A stretch of 34,329 nt of DNA from Desulfuromonadales bacterium (GCA_014860225.1 JACZKE010000015.1:1-34329); one strand, 5' to 3'. Positions 1-8,744 are shown, counted from the first letter of the stretch. Made by a program: numbers and translations. Notes: generated from the sequence alone by a model not told the origin.

Positions 1-149
1 TACGGGCCGAAGCGAAAATTTGGATGTTTGAGAACAGATTTTAGCTCATTTGCAGGTTCATAGCCGTAGCTATGGACCAAAAAGGAGCTGAAATATGGGC
101 CAAACAGCCGGATTTGCAGCTGGCTCATGGATAGTCCGACAGACTGCTA
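1..149 (-). repeat. 167-bp inverted-terminus repeat, copy A (truncated by window edge)
   Basis: Read on the minus strand, this is nearly identical to the copies at 7624, 15916 and 34192. It starts with the terminal repeat (TAGCAGTCTGTCGGACTAT, one change from the 19-bp consensus) and runs to the window edge, which lacks the last 18 bases of the element. It contains the GC-rich small hairpin and the CATAGC-TACG-GCTATG hairpin seen in the others. It lies 3' of the minus-strand dehydrogenase gene and points the same way as that gene. No transposase is present, so it is a MITE-like or REP-like non-autonomous element. Confidence 0.9.
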
Positions 150-372
150 GGCATGATTCTTTAGATAATACCGCTGATAGGCTTGTGATGACAAAGCATT
201 AATTTCTTAAATGTGTCCAATCGTGCGGCAGGTGATAGGCAGGTTTAACTTTGAGATCGCAGGGCAAAAAATGTGTGGCCCTTTGCGGGAGCATTCCGGG
301 GCAGGTTGTTCGGTTCCTATGTGCAATGAGCCAATAGATTTTTAATCGCCCTCTTTCATCAACAAGTCGAAC
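150..372. other. intergenic stretch without a recognisable gene
   Basis: These 223 bases separate the repeat from the stop codon of the minus-strand dehydrogenase gene. I see no convincing ORF, RNA gene or strong terminator. A weak AGGGC/GCCCT hairpin near 257-278 is the only structure noticed. Confidence 0.5.
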
Positions 373-1302
373 CTAAAACCCGTATTTCTGCTTCAGCTTG
401 TAGAGTTCAACCAGGGCGTCATCGCGCCGCAGCGAGAGGGTCTCCTCATTCTGGCCTTCCAACTCTTTTTCCAGCCCGGCCACCAGCAGGGCTTTGACCT
501 CTTCGGTGAGTCTGGGGCTGCCATGATCTTGCCAGCGAGCTTCCTGGGTCGGCCCGAGATGGTCGAGATAAGCTTGATAACCACCGGCACCGCCGCCCAG
601 ATGATAGGTCAGGTGCGGACCGAGAAGTGCCCAGCGCATCCCCGGGCCGTAGGTGATCGCTTTATCGATATCGGCAACCGAGGCTATCCCTTCCGCCGCC
701 AGGTGGACCGCTTCGCGATAGAGTGCCGAGGTCAGCCTGTTGGCCAGATGGCCAATGACTTCCTTCTGCACGCGGATGGTGACCCGTTGCATCCGGCGGT
801 AAAACGCCTCGGCCGTTTGCAGACTCTCTGCAGACGTCTGCTCGCCGGCGACCAACTCGACCATCGGCACCAGATGAGGGGGATTCATAGGATGACCGAT
901 CAGGATTCGCCCGGGATGCTGTGCTCCGGATTGAATGTCAGATGCCAGCAGCGACGAGCTGCTCGAAGCAACCACCACCTCCGGGTCAATGATCTGCTCC
1001 AGTTGCCTGATCAGTTCGCGCTTGATCTCAATGCGGTCCGGACCGCTTTCCTGAACAAACTCGATTCCGGCCAGTCGACTGAAATCATTGGTCACTTCGG
1101 CCTGACGGACGGTGTCGCTGATGGTCAGTCCCAGAGCCTGTAATTTAGGCCAGGCCTCAGCAACAAACTGACGCAGCTGTATCTCTGCCTCCGGACGGGG
1201 TTCGACGACGATTACCGTCATTCCCCGGGCCAGAAACAGGCTGGCCCAACTCATGCCGATCAGGCCGCCACCAACCACGCCGATCTTTTGCAGCTCTTTC
1301 AT
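373..1302 (-). CDS. 3-hydroxyacid dehydrogenase of the lambda-crystallin / L-carnitine dehydrogenase type
   Basis: This 309-residue NAD-dependent dehydrogenase belongs to the 3-hydroxyacyl-CoA dehydrogenase superfamily. The N-terminus carries a Rossmann nucleotide-binding loop (GVVGGGLIG, residues 8-16) followed by an acidic residue at the end of the second strand (VVEP), which favours NAD over NADP. The middle holds the family's SSSS and GHPMNPPH segments around the catalytic His (about residues 113-143). The remainder is the helical C-terminal domain. The length matches single-domain enzymes that act on free 3-hydroxy acids (L-carnitine dehydrogenase, L-gulonate 3-dehydrogenase) rather than long multidomain FadB proteins. 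It is probably co-transcribed with the carboxymuconolactone-decarboxylase-family gene 44 bases upstream. In context it could oxidise a 3-hydroxy acid to the 3-oxo acid used by the divergent CoA-transferase and thiolase. The substrate is unknown. Confidence 0.85.
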   Translation of the reverse strand: MKELQKIGVVGGGLIGMSWASLFLARGMTVIVVEPRPEAEIQLRQFVAEAWPKLQALGLTISDTVRQAEVTNDFSRLAGIEFVQESGPDRIEIKRELIRQLEQIIDPEVVVASSSSSLLASDIQSGAQHPGRILIGHPMNPPHLVPMVELVAGEQTSAESLQTAEAFYRRMQRVTIRVQKEVIGHLANRLTSALYREAVHLAAEGIASVADIDKAITYGPGMRWALLGPHLTYHLGGGAGGYQAYLDHLGPTQEARWQDHGSPRLTEEVKALLVAGLEKELEGQNEETLSLRRDDALVELYKLKQKYGF

Positions 1303-1346
1303 ATCCTGCCTTGTTACGTCCGGAATTTAAGTCCAGAACCGCGGAA

Positions 1347-1931
1347 TCAGCGGGGGAATTCCGCCTCGAATTGTGTCTTGTTGACAGTTGCGGGTAATTT
1401 TTCCTGTACATGTTTGTCCAGTTCGAGAGACCAGGTATTGATCATACCACCGAGGATCACATACATCCCGTGAATAGCGATCAGATCCATCACCTGCCGG
1501 ACGCTGTAATGCTGGTACAACTCATTCAGGGTCTTTGCATCAATGGCATGCCCGGCAAACAATTCGTCCACTGCTTTTAATAAAAGCGCTTCAGCGGGAT
1601 CCCATTCAGCTGCTTGCGCCCCTTGCTTGACCCGTTCAATCTCCTCCAGAGTCAGACCACAGGCCAGTGAACGTTCGACATGTGAGCCCCATTCATACCA
1701 GGCTTTGAGATGCAGGGCCACACGCAGAATGACCAATTCGCCATTTCGTTTACCCAGCTCGCCACCGCTGACTGCATAGTTGCGGAAACTCCACCAGGCT
1801 TTTAGTAAATCCGGGTGATGCGCCATCAAAGCATGGACATTGAGCGGCTGGCCATGCATGTCGTCGCTGACATGAGCAAGGGAAGCATCCCAGGCCGAAA
1901 CCGGAAGAGGGTTAAGAAAGGGGGTTTTCAT
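1347..1931 (-). CDS. carboxymuconolactone decarboxylase family protein
   Basis: This 194-residue all-helical protein belongs to the CMD/AhpD superfamily. The core motif is visible as ELVILRVALHLKAWYEWGSH (about residues 64-83). It has the Glu-Trp-x-x-His arrangement of PcaC-like members and lacks the CxxC of AhpD-type peroxidases, so a disulfide peroxidase role is unlikely. Many such proteins accompany aromatic or organic-acid catabolic genes without a proven reaction. It is the first gene of the minus-strand pair and faces the aminotransferase operon across a 377-base divergent region. The ATG at 1931 is the only reasonable start, although its ribosome binding site is weak. The family call is firm; the reaction is unknown. 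Confidence 0.82.
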   Translation of the reverse strand: MKTPFLNPLPVSAWDASLAHVSDDMHGQPLNVHALMAHHPDLLKAWWSFRNYAVSGGELGKRNGELVILRVALHLKAWYEWGSHVERSLACGLTLEEIERVKQGAQAAEWDPAEALLLKAVDELFAGHAIDAKTLNELYQHYSVRQVMDLIAIHGMYVILGGMINTWSLELDKHVQEKLPATVNKTQFEAEFPR

Positions 1932-2308
1932 CTACTCAGGCCCCACAACAACGTAAAATCGACAATTGCGATAATGAAGTTCTTCATGGCTTTGTCCTTT
2001 ATCTCATTATCCTCTTGTTTAAAGAGTGTCCATCCGGAAACTCCAGACAACACAGGCCGTTTCCGGACGAAAGCTAAATAACAGTGACAGAGCCTCCACT
2101 TCCAACCTGAAATGAACCTGAAGGAACAGCACTGAACAGCACAGAAGGTTGACAGGTGCCGGGTGAGAGTCTAACCTTAAGGCGTTTGCTGACCGGAGGT
2201 GGATGTCTCATCCATCCCTGAAGCGCCGGCACCGCCCCTCAAAAGCAATTCCCATCTTCAGTTTCCTGTCATTATTTCAAGGAGCAATAACAAATTACAG
2301 GCGAAAAA
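1932..2308. promoter_or_regulatory. divergent control region of the catabolic cluster
   Basis: This 377-base stretch between divergent genes holds no convincing ORF. A TTGACA at 2149-2154 lies 17 bases before TAACCT, a possible plus-strand promoter with a poor -10. TGGATGTCTCATCCA at 2200-2214 is a perfect 6-bp inverted repeat that could be an operator. TCCGGAAAC (2033-2041) and its complement (2059-2067) form a 9-bp hairpin. The 13-mer TCCATCCGGAAAC here (2029-2041) recurs at 20413-20425. No regulator gene is adjacent, so the controlling protein is unknown. Confidence 0.4.
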
Positions 2309-3688
2309 ATGAAAGATCAAGCATTGACAATGGATAATCTGGATAATTTCAGCACCGATTACCTTTTCTACCAGTCACGAAAAAAAATGCCTTTCATCGA
2401 AAGAGCCGAAGGCATTTACATCTGGGATCACACCGGTAAAAAATATCTCGATGGCAGCTCGGGCGCAGTCAACTGCAATATCGGTCATGGCAACAACCGT
2501 ATTGCCAACCGCCTCGCCGACCAGGCCCGCAAGGCCGTCTTCGCTTACCGCACCCAGTTTGAAAATGAACCGGCCCATCGTTACTCCGCCGAACTTGTGA
2601 AACATCTGGCGCCACATCTGCAGCGCGTTTTTTTTGTTTCAAGTGGATCCGAGGCGGTAGAAGCGGCGATGAAACTTTGTCGACAATATTTCTTTAATCG
2701 CGGTCAGAAGTCCCGATATCAGTTCATCTCCCGGACACCGTCCTACCACGGTTCAACTCTGGGCGCATTGGCGCTGACCTCCTATGCACCTCTCGAAATC
2801 CCTTTTCGGCCGATGATGCAGGCCTATCCGAAAATACCAGCCCCTTATTGCTATCGTTGCCCCTTCTCCAGAAAAACCGCCTGCAATCTTGAATGTGCGT
2901 GGGCGCTCGAGAAAGCTATCCTTGAGCAGGGGCCGGAAAGTATTGCCGCTTTTATCGCCGAACCGATCGGTGGCGCTAGTACCGGGGCGGTTGTTCCCCC
3001 CAAAGGTTATTTCAGGGTCATTGAGGATATTTGCCGCAAGTATGGAATTTTTCTTATCCTTGATGAGGTCATGACCGGTTTCGGACGCACCGGAAAACTT
3101 TTTGCCTATGAACATTGGGATGTAGACGCCGACATCGTCGTCATGTCCAAAGGCATAACTTCGGGAGCCTATCCATTGGGCGCCATCGCCGCCCGTACAG
3201 AATATGTTGACGAGATGATGGATAATGGCGATTTTGCCCACGGCCACACCCTGGCGGGAAATCCCATGGGCTGCGCAGTCGGCCTGGAGGTCCTTAACGT
3301 GATCACAGAAAATCGTTTGAGCGAAAATGCCGCGGCCATGGGGAAAATACTCAGGGCCGGTTTGGATCGTCTGAAAAAACGGTTTGAATTCATTGGCCAG
3401 GTTCGTGGTCAAGGTCTGCTTACAGCAATCGAGATGGTTCAGGATCGCAAAACACGCGAGCCGTTTCCTGCAGAACGCAATATCCATTTTCTTCTCACTG
3501 ATGAGGCCTACGACGAAGGACTGATTGTCTACCCACGGCGGCCGATTAATGGTCTCAGAGGGGATCATGTGATGGTGGCGCCGCCGCTGATCTCCACTCG
3601 CAAAGAGATTTATGAGCTTCTGGCACTGCTTGAACGCGCTCTGCAGCGTACCGGGGACAAGCTGCCTTCGTCGAGGCAACTTCCATAA
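2309..3688 (+). CDS. class III aminotransferase (PLP-dependent)
   Basis: This 459-residue protein is a fold-type I, class III (omega) aminotransferase, the family of GABA, acetylornithine, beta-alanine and diaminobutyrate aminotransferases. Visible landmarks are the SSGSEAVEAAMK phosphate-binding segment (about 111-122), the LILDEVMTGFGRTGK segment whose Asp contacts the pyridine nitrogen (about 249-263), and the Schiff-base Lys in MSKGITSGAYPLGA (about 279-292). A Cys-rich insertion (CYRCPFSRKTACNLEC, about 177-192) is conspicuous; I recall similar insertions in one proteobacterial subgroup but cannot verify that here. The gene heads the plus-strand operon, 35 bases before the CoA-transferase genes. 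A transaminase here suggests amine removal from an omega- or beta-amino acid to give an oxo acid. The start at 2309 has only a weak Shine-Dalgarno sequence; ATG at 2330 is an alternative. Confidence 0.9.
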   Translation: MKDQALTMDNLDNFSTDYLFYQSRKKMPFIERAEGIYIWDHTGKKYLDGSSGAVNCNIGHGNNRIANRLADQARKAVFAYRTQFENEPAHRYSAELVKHLAPHLQRVFFVSSGSEAVEAAMKLCRQYFFNRGQKSRYQFISRTPSYHGSTLGALALTSYAPLEIPFRPMMQAYPKIPAPYCYRCPFSRKTACNLECAWALEKAILEQGPESIAAFIAEPIGGASTGAVVPPKGYFRVIEDICRKYGIFLILDEVMTGFGRTGKLFAYEHWDVDADIVVMSKGITSGAYPLGAIAARTEYVDEMMDNGDFAHGHTLAGNPMGCAVGLEVLNVITENRLSENAAAMGKILRAGLDRLKKRFEFIGQVRGQGLLTAIEMVQDRKTREPFPAERNIHFLLTDEAYDEGLIVYPRRPINGLRGDHVMVAPPLISTRKEIYELLALLERALQRTGDKLPSSRQLP

Positions 3689-3723
3689 CGACAAGCGCAG
3701 CAATACGCAGAGGACCTCTGATA

Positions 3724-4419
3724 ATGATTGACAAGACCACAACCATCGACAACGCCCTCAGCCAGGTATATGACGGTCAGACCATCATGGTCGGCGGTTT
3801 CGGCGGACCGGGCACTCCGTTTACCCTCATCGAACTTTTGCATCAACAGGGTGTGAAAAATCTCACCCTGATAAAAAACGATGCGAATGAACCGGGAATG
3901 GGGATTTCCAGGCTGTTGGAGGCGGGTCAGGTGAAAACTCTCATCGCTTCCCATATCGGCCTTAATCCTGCAGCCGTCGCCATGATGAATCGAAGAGAAC
4001 TCGAAGTCCTCCTCTATCCACAAGGGATCCTTGCAGAGAAAATCCGTGCCGGAGGGGCCGGTCTGCTCGGTTTTTTGACGGATATCGGAGTTGATACCAT
4101 CTTGCGTGACAGCCGGGAAGTGATGCATCTCGATGGTCGTGAGGCGATCCTGGAGAGGGCTTTGCGTGCGGATGTGACACTGATTCATGCAGCAATTGCT
4201 GATCGGGCCGGCAATCTGATTTTTGCCAAGAGTGCCCGCAATTTTTGTCCCTTGATGGCGACAGCTGCCGACAGGGTTATCGTGGAGGTCGAAAAGGTGG
4301 TTGATACCGGTAGTCTTGATCCGGACCAGATCCACCTGCCGGGCGCGTTTGTCGACTCTATCCTGGCTCTTGATGAGCTCACCCCTGACTATGGAATTTT
4401 GCCCCAGCATGCCTTATAA
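3724..4419 (+). CDS. 3-oxoacid CoA-transferase, subunit A
   Basis: This 231-residue protein is the alpha subunit of a family I CoA-transferase (the SCOT/AtoD/ScoA group). The N-terminus shows the expected MVGGFGGPGTPFTLIELL glycine-rich CoA-binding segment (about 20-37), followed by the conserved LTLIKNDA and IASHIGLNP blocks. The subunit has no catalytic Glu of its own; that residue is in subunit B. The reading frame overlaps the next gene by 11 bases, consistent with translational coupling and a 1:1 heteromer. The enzyme moves CoA from a donor such as succinyl-CoA or acetyl-CoA to a 3-oxo acid, preparing it for the thiolase encoded in the same operon. The actual acceptor cannot be read from the sequence. 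Confidence 0.92.
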   Translation: MIDKTTTIDNALSQVYDGQTIMVGGFGGPGTPFTLIELLHQQGVKNLTLIKNDANEPGMGISRLLEAGQVKTLIASHIGLNPAAVAMMNRRELEVLLYPQGILAEKIRAGGAGLLGFLTDIGVDTILRDSREVMHLDGREAILERALRADVTLIHAAIADRAGNLIFAKSARNFCPLMATAADRVIVEVEKVVDTGSLDPDQIHLPGAFVDSILALDELTPDYGILPQHAL

Positions 4420-5059
4420 AAACAAGATAGCAGCGCGCGCGGCCCTGGAAATGCGCTCCGGACAGGTCATCAATCTTGGCATCGGTATTCCGAATCTGAT
4501 TCTCGATTATCTGCCTGCAGGTCTTGAGGTTTTCATTCAGTCGGAAAACGGTATCCTCGGCATCGGCCCTCGCAGCGCTGCCGGTAGTGAGGATCGCAAC
4601 CTGATTGACGCCGGAGCCAATTATGTGACACTCAATCCGGGTGCCTCATTTTTTGACAGCGCACTCTCCTTTGCACTGATTCGCGGGGGGAGGGTGAATC
4701 TCAGCTTTCTCGGTACTCTGGAGGTTTCACAAAACGGCGACCTGGCCAACTGGATTGTCCCGGGGAAGATGGCACCTGGTATCGGTGGCGGCATGGAGTT
4801 GGCCCAGAAGGCGCAACGGGTGATCGTAACCACTTCTCACTCAACCCGGGAGGGAGCCCCCAAAATTCTGACCCAATGCACCCTGCCTCTGACAGCGCGA
4901 GGCTGTGTCAAGACGATCATCACCGAACTGGCGGTGATCGACGTAACACCTCAGGGGCTGATGCTGCGGGAGATCGCTCTTGAATCGACTCTGCGGGAAG
5001 TGCAGGAAAGGACCGATGCGCCCCTTCTTTTCCCACCGGGAGAGATTCCCAGATTTTAA
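4409..5059 (+). CDS. 3-oxoacid CoA-transferase, subunit B
   Basis: This 216-residue protein is the beta (catalytic) subunit. It has the N-terminal ARAALEMRSGQVINLGIGIP block, then QSENGILGIGP, where the Glu of SENG is the residue that forms the glutamyl-CoA intermediate. GGGMELAQKAQRVIV follows further on. ATG at 4409 gives the N-terminus usual for the family (MPYKNKIAARAAL) and overlaps subunit A. An upstream ATG at 4391 would add six residues and is less likely. The aspartate- and glycine-rich active-site region is complete, so the enzyme looks functional. Together with subunit A and the downstream thiolase it forms a standard 3-oxoacid activation and cleavage module, as in acetoacetate or 3-oxoadipate catabolism. 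Confidence 0.92.
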   Translation: MPYKNKIAARAALEMRSGQVINLGIGIPNLILDYLPAGLEVFIQSENGILGIGPRSAAGSEDRNLIDAGANYVTLNPGASFFDSALSFALIRGGRVNLSFLGTLEVSQNGDLANWIVPGKMAPGIGGGMELAQKAQRVIVTTSHSTREGAPKILTQCTLPLTARGCVKTIITELAVIDVTPQGLMLREIALESTLREVQERTDAPLLFPPGEIPRF

Positions 5060-5087
5060 CCTCGTCCAATAAAGCGGAAATCAGACA

Positions 5088-6356
5088 TTGAAGACCAAGG
5101 AGAGTAAAATCCTGTCCACTGTAGATGCCCTGGCCGATGACATCATCGACTTTACCGGGCGACTGGTCCGCGAGCCCAGTATCCTTGAGAATGAGGCGTC
5201 TGCTTTGCTGGTCATGGAAGATGAAATCGATCGCTTCGGATGGGTGTCGGAGCGGGTGCAAATCGATCAGGAAAAGCTTGCCCTGCATCCCGGGTTCGCT
5301 TCGGTTCCCTGGAACTACCAGGGACGTTACAATCTGGCGGCGACGCGACCGGCGGACAGTCCGGGTGGCCGAAGTGCTTTATTCAACGGGCATCTGGACG
5401 TGGTGAGTCCCGAACCAGTTGAAAACTGGACGACTGATCCTTTCACCCCGGTGGTCCGTGATGGCTGGCTTTATGGGCGTGGCGCCGGAGATATGAAGGG
5501 TGGGGTGGCGGCTATGACCTATGCTCTCCACGCCGTTGAAAAAGCCGGCTTCGGTCTGCGTGCCCCGGTGACCCTGGAGGCGGTCATCGAGGAAGAATGC
5601 TGCGGTAATGGTGCGTTGGCTTGTCTGGTTGCCGGCTACGATGCCGAGGCGATCCTCATACCCGAACCTTTCGGGCCCAAAATATACCTGTCTCAAGTCG
5701 GAGTCCTCTGGTTCAAGGTGCATATGCGTGGTCTGTCATGCCATGTCCTGGCAGCGACCGTGGGGGCCAACGCCATCGAAAAAAGCTATCCCGTCATAGC
5801 CGCTCTGCGTCTGCTGGAAGAGACGATGAACGCCGAAGCGCGTCCCGATGCCTATGACAATATCAGTCACCCACTGAACCTGAACATCGGCATCTTCAAG
5901 GGCGGCGACTGGCCATCCACTGTCCCGTCGGCCGCCGAATTCCATGGTCGTCTCTCCTTCTTTCCTGGCACCTCCTATGAGGACGTATGCCGTCGTATTC
6001 AAGCCGCGGTTGCCGATGCGGCACAAGCGGACCCCTGGTTGGCGGAAAATCAACCTGAAGTAGAATTCTATGGTTTTCGTTCCGAGGGCCACACGGTGAG
6101 TCGCGAGTTGCCGGCATTGGTGACTCTGAACGACTGTCATCACACTCTTACCGGCGAGGATGCCGCAAGCTACATCTCAACCTGCACTACCGACTTGAGG
6201 GCTTTCCATTTTTTCGGAAAAGGGCAGGGAACCTGCTATGGTCCGGTGGCGGAGAACATCCATGGCGCCAATGAACGGGTGAATATCGACAGCATCCTGC
6301 ATGTGACACGTGCCTATGCGCTGTTTCTCGCCCGCTGGTGCCAACTGGCCGAGTGA
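5088..6356 (+). CDS. M20 family metallohydrolase (ArgE/DapE/acetylornithine deacetylase-like)
   Basis: This 422-residue zinc hydrolase cleaves amide bonds of N-acyl amino acids or related compounds. All five expected metal ligands are visible: His in FNGHLDVV, the bridging Asp in GAGDMKGG, the catalytic Glu pair in VIEEEC, Glu in IPEPFGP and the final His in ENIHGANE. A dimerisation domain (about 210-330) interrupts the catalytic domain, as in the family. The frame opens with TTG at 5088. An unusually good AAGGAG lies just inside it, followed by ATC and CTG rather than ATG, so the true start is uncertain. In the operon it probably releases a free amino or hydroxy acid from an N-acylated substrate before transamination. 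The substrate is unknown. Confidence 0.88.
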   Translation: MKTKESKILSTVDALADDIIDFTGRLVREPSILENEASALLVMEDEIDRFGWVSERVQIDQEKLALHPGFASVPWNYQGRYNLAATRPADSPGGRSALFNGHLDVVSPEPVENWTTDPFTPVVRDGWLYGRGAGDMKGGVAAMTYALHAVEKAGFGLRAPVTLEAVIEEECCGNGALACLVAGYDAEAILIPEPFGPKIYLSQVGVLWFKVHMRGLSCHVLAATVGANAIEKSYPVIAALRLLEETMNAEARPDAYDNISHPLNLNIGIFKGGDWPSTVPSAAEFHGRLSFFPGTSYEDVCRRIQAAVADAAQADPWLAENQPEVEFYGFRSEGHTVSRELPALVTLNDCHHTLTGEDAASYISTCTTDLRAFHFFGKGQGTCYGPVAENIHGANERVNIDSILHVTRAYALFLARWCQLAE

Positions 6357-6381
6357 ACATGAGCCGAAGGGAGAAATATCA

Positions 6382-7584
6382 ATGCAGGACGTGGTGATTG
6401 CCGGTTATTTACGCACAGCCTGTTCCAAAATCAAACCCAGCGATCCTGGTAAAGACTGGTTCCATTCAGTGCGCGCTGACGACCTTCTAGGCGAGGTCAT
6501 TCCACATTTACTGCAACGATGTGAGACTGAAGGCACCGAGGTGGAGGATCTTCTGGTCGGTTCGGCGCTGGGCGTGAGCGAGCAATGGACCTTTGGTGGC
6601 CGCACTGCAGTTTTCATCGCCAACCTGCCTGCACATGTACCGGCCAAGTTTATCGATCAACAGTGCGGATCCAGCATGGCGGCAATCCACACAGGTTTTC
6701 TGGAGATTGCCGCCGGCTATGCTGATGTGGTTCTGGCCACCGGGATGGAACACATGGGACGGGTACCGGTCGGGCCGACTCTGTTCGAGAAGGGTGCTCT
6801 CTCCATCAATCCTCGCCTTTACCAGGAAGAACGCTTCCGGCACTGGGACATGAAAACTACCATGCACATGGGTTTTACTGCAGAGAAACTCTGTATCGGC
6901 AGCGGCTTCAATCGTGAAGATCTCGATTCCTGGGGCGTCCGCTCTCACCAGCGGGCGGCAAAGGCGCAATCAGAAGGGTTTTTCGACGGCGAGATTTTGC
7001 CGATTGAGGCTCGTCAGGATCACGGCAACATGATGAACGTCTGCCGCGACCAGGGGATTCGAGAAAATGTCAAACTGGAAGATCTGGCGAAACTGGCTCC
7101 GGTTTTTTGTGTCGATGGGCTTATCACGGCTGGTAACGCTTCCCCCTTGAACGCCGGGGCCGGTGGCCTTCTGCTGATGTCTCGAGCCAGCGCAGAGGCT
7201 AAAAACCTGAAACCTCTCGCAACCATCCGCTCCTTAGGTTTTGCTGGTGTCGACCCGACCCTGATGGGGAGCGGACCGGTTCCTGCGGTACAAAAAGCGC
7301 TGAAAAAAGCTGGACTCAATCCGAGAGACATTGATTACTGGGAGATTAATGAGGCCTTCAGCATCGTGGTACTTAACGCAATGAAAGAGTTGGGCGTCGA
7401 CCCTGAACGGGTTAATGTCAATGGTGGTGCTATTGCCATCGGCCACCCCCTCGGGGCCACCGGTGTTCGGCTGGTGGGAACGCTGGCACGTATCCTCCAG
7501 GCTAACGGCGCTCGCTACGGCTGTGCCACGGCCTGTATCGGCGGCGGGCAGGGGATTGCGACCATCATTGAAACAGCGGGGTGA
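6382..7584 (+). CDS. thiolase (acetyl-CoA C-acyltransferase family)
   Basis: This 400-residue thiolase has every catalytic residue in place: the nucleophilic Cys in [10 protein letters not shown] (about 87-96), the NEAF block, His in [14 protein letters not shown] and the second Cys in ACIGGGQG near the C-terminus. It should cleave a 3-oxoacyl-CoA with free CoA, releasing acetyl-CoA and a shortened acyl-CoA. ATG at 6382 is preceded by GGGAGAAA at good spacing. The gene follows the M20 hydrolase by 25 bases and is the last gene of the operon. A copy of the 167-bp repeat begins 39 bases after its stop. The length and loop sequence fit degradative thiolases (FadA/PcaF type) at least as well as biosynthetic acetoacetyl-CoA thiolases, so chain length is open. 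Confidence 0.93.
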   Translation: MQDVVIAGYLRTACSKIKPSDPGKDWFHSVRADDLLGEVIPHLLQRCETEGTEVEDLLVGSALGVSEQWTFGGRTAVFIANLPAHVPAKFIDQQCGSSMAAIHTGFLEIAAGYADVVLATGMEHMGRVPVGPTLFEKGALSINPRLYQEERFRHWDMKTTMHMGFTAEKLCIGSGFNREDLDSWGVRSHQRAAKAQSEGFFDGEILPIEARQDHGNMMNVCRDQGIRENVKLEDLAKLAPVFCVDGLITAGNASPLNAGAGGLLLMSRASAEAKNLKPLATIRSLGFAGVDPTLMGSGPVPAVQKALKKAGLNPRDIDYWEINEAFSIVVLNAMKELGVDPERVNVNGGAIAIGHPLGATGVRLVGTLARILQANGARYGCATACIGGGQGIATIIETAG

Positions 7585-7623
7585 AATATGGTTTTCGATA
7601 GACAAGCATCTTATATTTAATCC

Positions 7624-7790
7624 TGGCAGCCTGGCGGACTATCCATGAGCCGGCTGCAAATCCGGCTGTTTGGCCCATATTTCAGCTCCTTTTTGGCCCA
7701 TAGCTACGGCTATGAACCTGCAAACGAGCTAAAATCTGTTCTCAAACATCCAAATTTTCGCTTCGGCCCGTATAGTCCGACAGGCTGATA
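7624..7790 (+). repeat. 167-bp inverted-terminus repeat, copy B
   Basis: This is a full-length copy aligned without gaps to the one at 15916-16082, with about ten base differences, mostly in the terminal repeats. Its ends are less perfect (TGGCAGCCTGGCGGACTAT against TATCAGCCTGTCGGACTAT in reverse complement). The internal CATAGC-TACG-GCTATG hairpin is intact at 7699-7714. It lies directly after the thiolase stop and before the ABC transporter genes, pointing the same way as the thiolase gene. Confidence 0.93.
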
Positions 7791-7834
7791 GGTTCTCAGC
7801 GTTCTCTGCAGTGAGCCTGTATTGTCAATGGTCT

Positions 7835-7850
7835 GCCCGGAATTCGGGGC
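7835..7850. promoter_or_regulatory. possible operator upstream of the ABC transporter
   Basis: GCCCGGAATTCGGGGC is a near-perfect inverted repeat centred on GAATTC, 28 bases before the start of the binding-protein gene. Its position between the repeat and the gene fits an operator or a small leader hairpin. No promoter hexamers are clear around it. Confidence 0.3.
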
Positions 7851-7878
7851 AACCCTCAAAACAAAGGAGTCATAGCCT

Positions 7879-8646
7879 ATGTACAGAGCTCTTGTGTCCA
7901 CACTGTTTGTCGCCGGTTTCTTCGTGATCGCCAACCCCTGTGTCGCCACCGAGCTTGATCAGATCCTTGAGACGGGTGAAATCAGCTTCTCCATGAGCGG
8001 ACAATATCCGCCGTTCAACTTTGTAAATGAAAATAATGAGCTGGCCGGATTCGATGTGGATATCTGCAGCGAAATCGCCCGTCGCATCGGTGTCAAACCA
8101 CAGCCACTGACGACAGCCTGGGACGGCATTGTCGCCGGTCTTCTGGCAGGAAAATACGATCTGATCTGCGGTAGCATGGCGATCACCGATGCACGCCTCA
8201 AAGCCATTGACTTCTCTGATCCTTATTATCGCTCCGGAGCCCAACTCTTTGTGCCCAAGGGCTCGGATATTACCTCGACAGGCCAGTTGAAGGGCAAGAA
8301 AATCGGCGTTACCCTCGGCACTACATTTGATGAGTGGGTGGGCGCCAATCTTCCCGACGTGGAAGCACGCACCTACAAGGGTGTTCCCGATATGATTCTT
8401 GAAGTCGCCAACGGCCGCATTGATGGTTTCATTACCGATCGCATCGTTGGTGCCATGGCCATAGCCGAAAAAGGTGCGCCGATTCAAATGGCCGGCCCGC
8501 TGCTCTATGAAGAGCGCATGGGAATCGCCCTTACCCAGGGCAACCCCAAGCTTCGTACAGCGATTAACGAGGCACTTGTAGCCATGAAAAATGACGGCAC
8601 CTATCATGATATCAGCATGAAATGGTTGAAGATCGACGCACGCTGA
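7879..8646 (+). CDS. periplasmic amino acid-binding protein of an ABC transporter (SBP_bac_3 family)
   Basis: This 255-residue protein has a clear signal peptide (hydrophobic residues 8-22, likely cleavage after CVA or CVAT near residue 24). The type II periplasmic binding fold of the polar amino acid family follows. FSMSGQYPPFNFVNENNELAGFDVDIC and LLAGKYDLICGSMAITDAR are the usual ligand-site blocks, including the conserved Asp and Arg that clamp the alpha-amino and carboxylate groups. The start is supported by AAAGGAG seven bases upstream. It is the first gene of a binding protein-permease-ATPase set on the same strand. The ligand could be the compound processed by the adjacent catabolic operon; this is inference from proximity. 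Confidence 0.9.
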   Translation: MYRALVSTLFVAGFFVIANPCVATELDQILETGEISFSMSGQYPPFNFVNENNELAGFDVDICSEIARRIGVKPQPLTTAWDGIVAGLLAGKYDLICGSMAITDARLKAIDFSDPYYRSGAQLFVPKGSDITSTGQLKGKKIGVTLGTTFDEWVGANLPDVEARTYKGVPDMILEVANGRIDGFITDRIVGAMAIAEKGAPIQMAGPLLYEERMGIALTQGNPKLRTAINEALVAMKNDGTYHDISMKWLKIDAR

Positions 8647-8744
8647 TCATCCGTTTCGAAAAAGTATTGAGTATAAATAGATGGGAACGGTTGGACTGAA
8701 TTGTAATTTGATCCAGCAACCTACTGAACGGGGAGACTGAATCC

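Noticed and set aside
1347-1931. AhpD-like alkylhydroperoxidase
   Set aside because: The protein lacks the CxxC disulfide motif; its E-W-x-x-H pattern is of the PcaC kind.
2753-3742. 329-codon open frame on the minus strand
   Set aside because: It lies entirely opposite the aminotransferase gene, which has full motif support. Its translation shows no recognisable domain, so it is a shadow of the codon bias.
3610-4410. 266-codon open frame on the minus strand
   Set aside because: It is opposite CoA-transferase subunit A and has no recognisable domain or ribosome binding site.
373-7584. Carnitine degradation operon
   Set aside because: One enzyme resembles L-carnitine dehydrogenase, but the usual partners (a 3-dehydrocarnitine cleavage enzyme, betainyl-CoA thioesterase, a betaine demethylase) are absent.
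1-7790. Composite transposon
   Set aside because: The flanking elements are non-coding and no transposase is found; only a MITE-like family can be supported.
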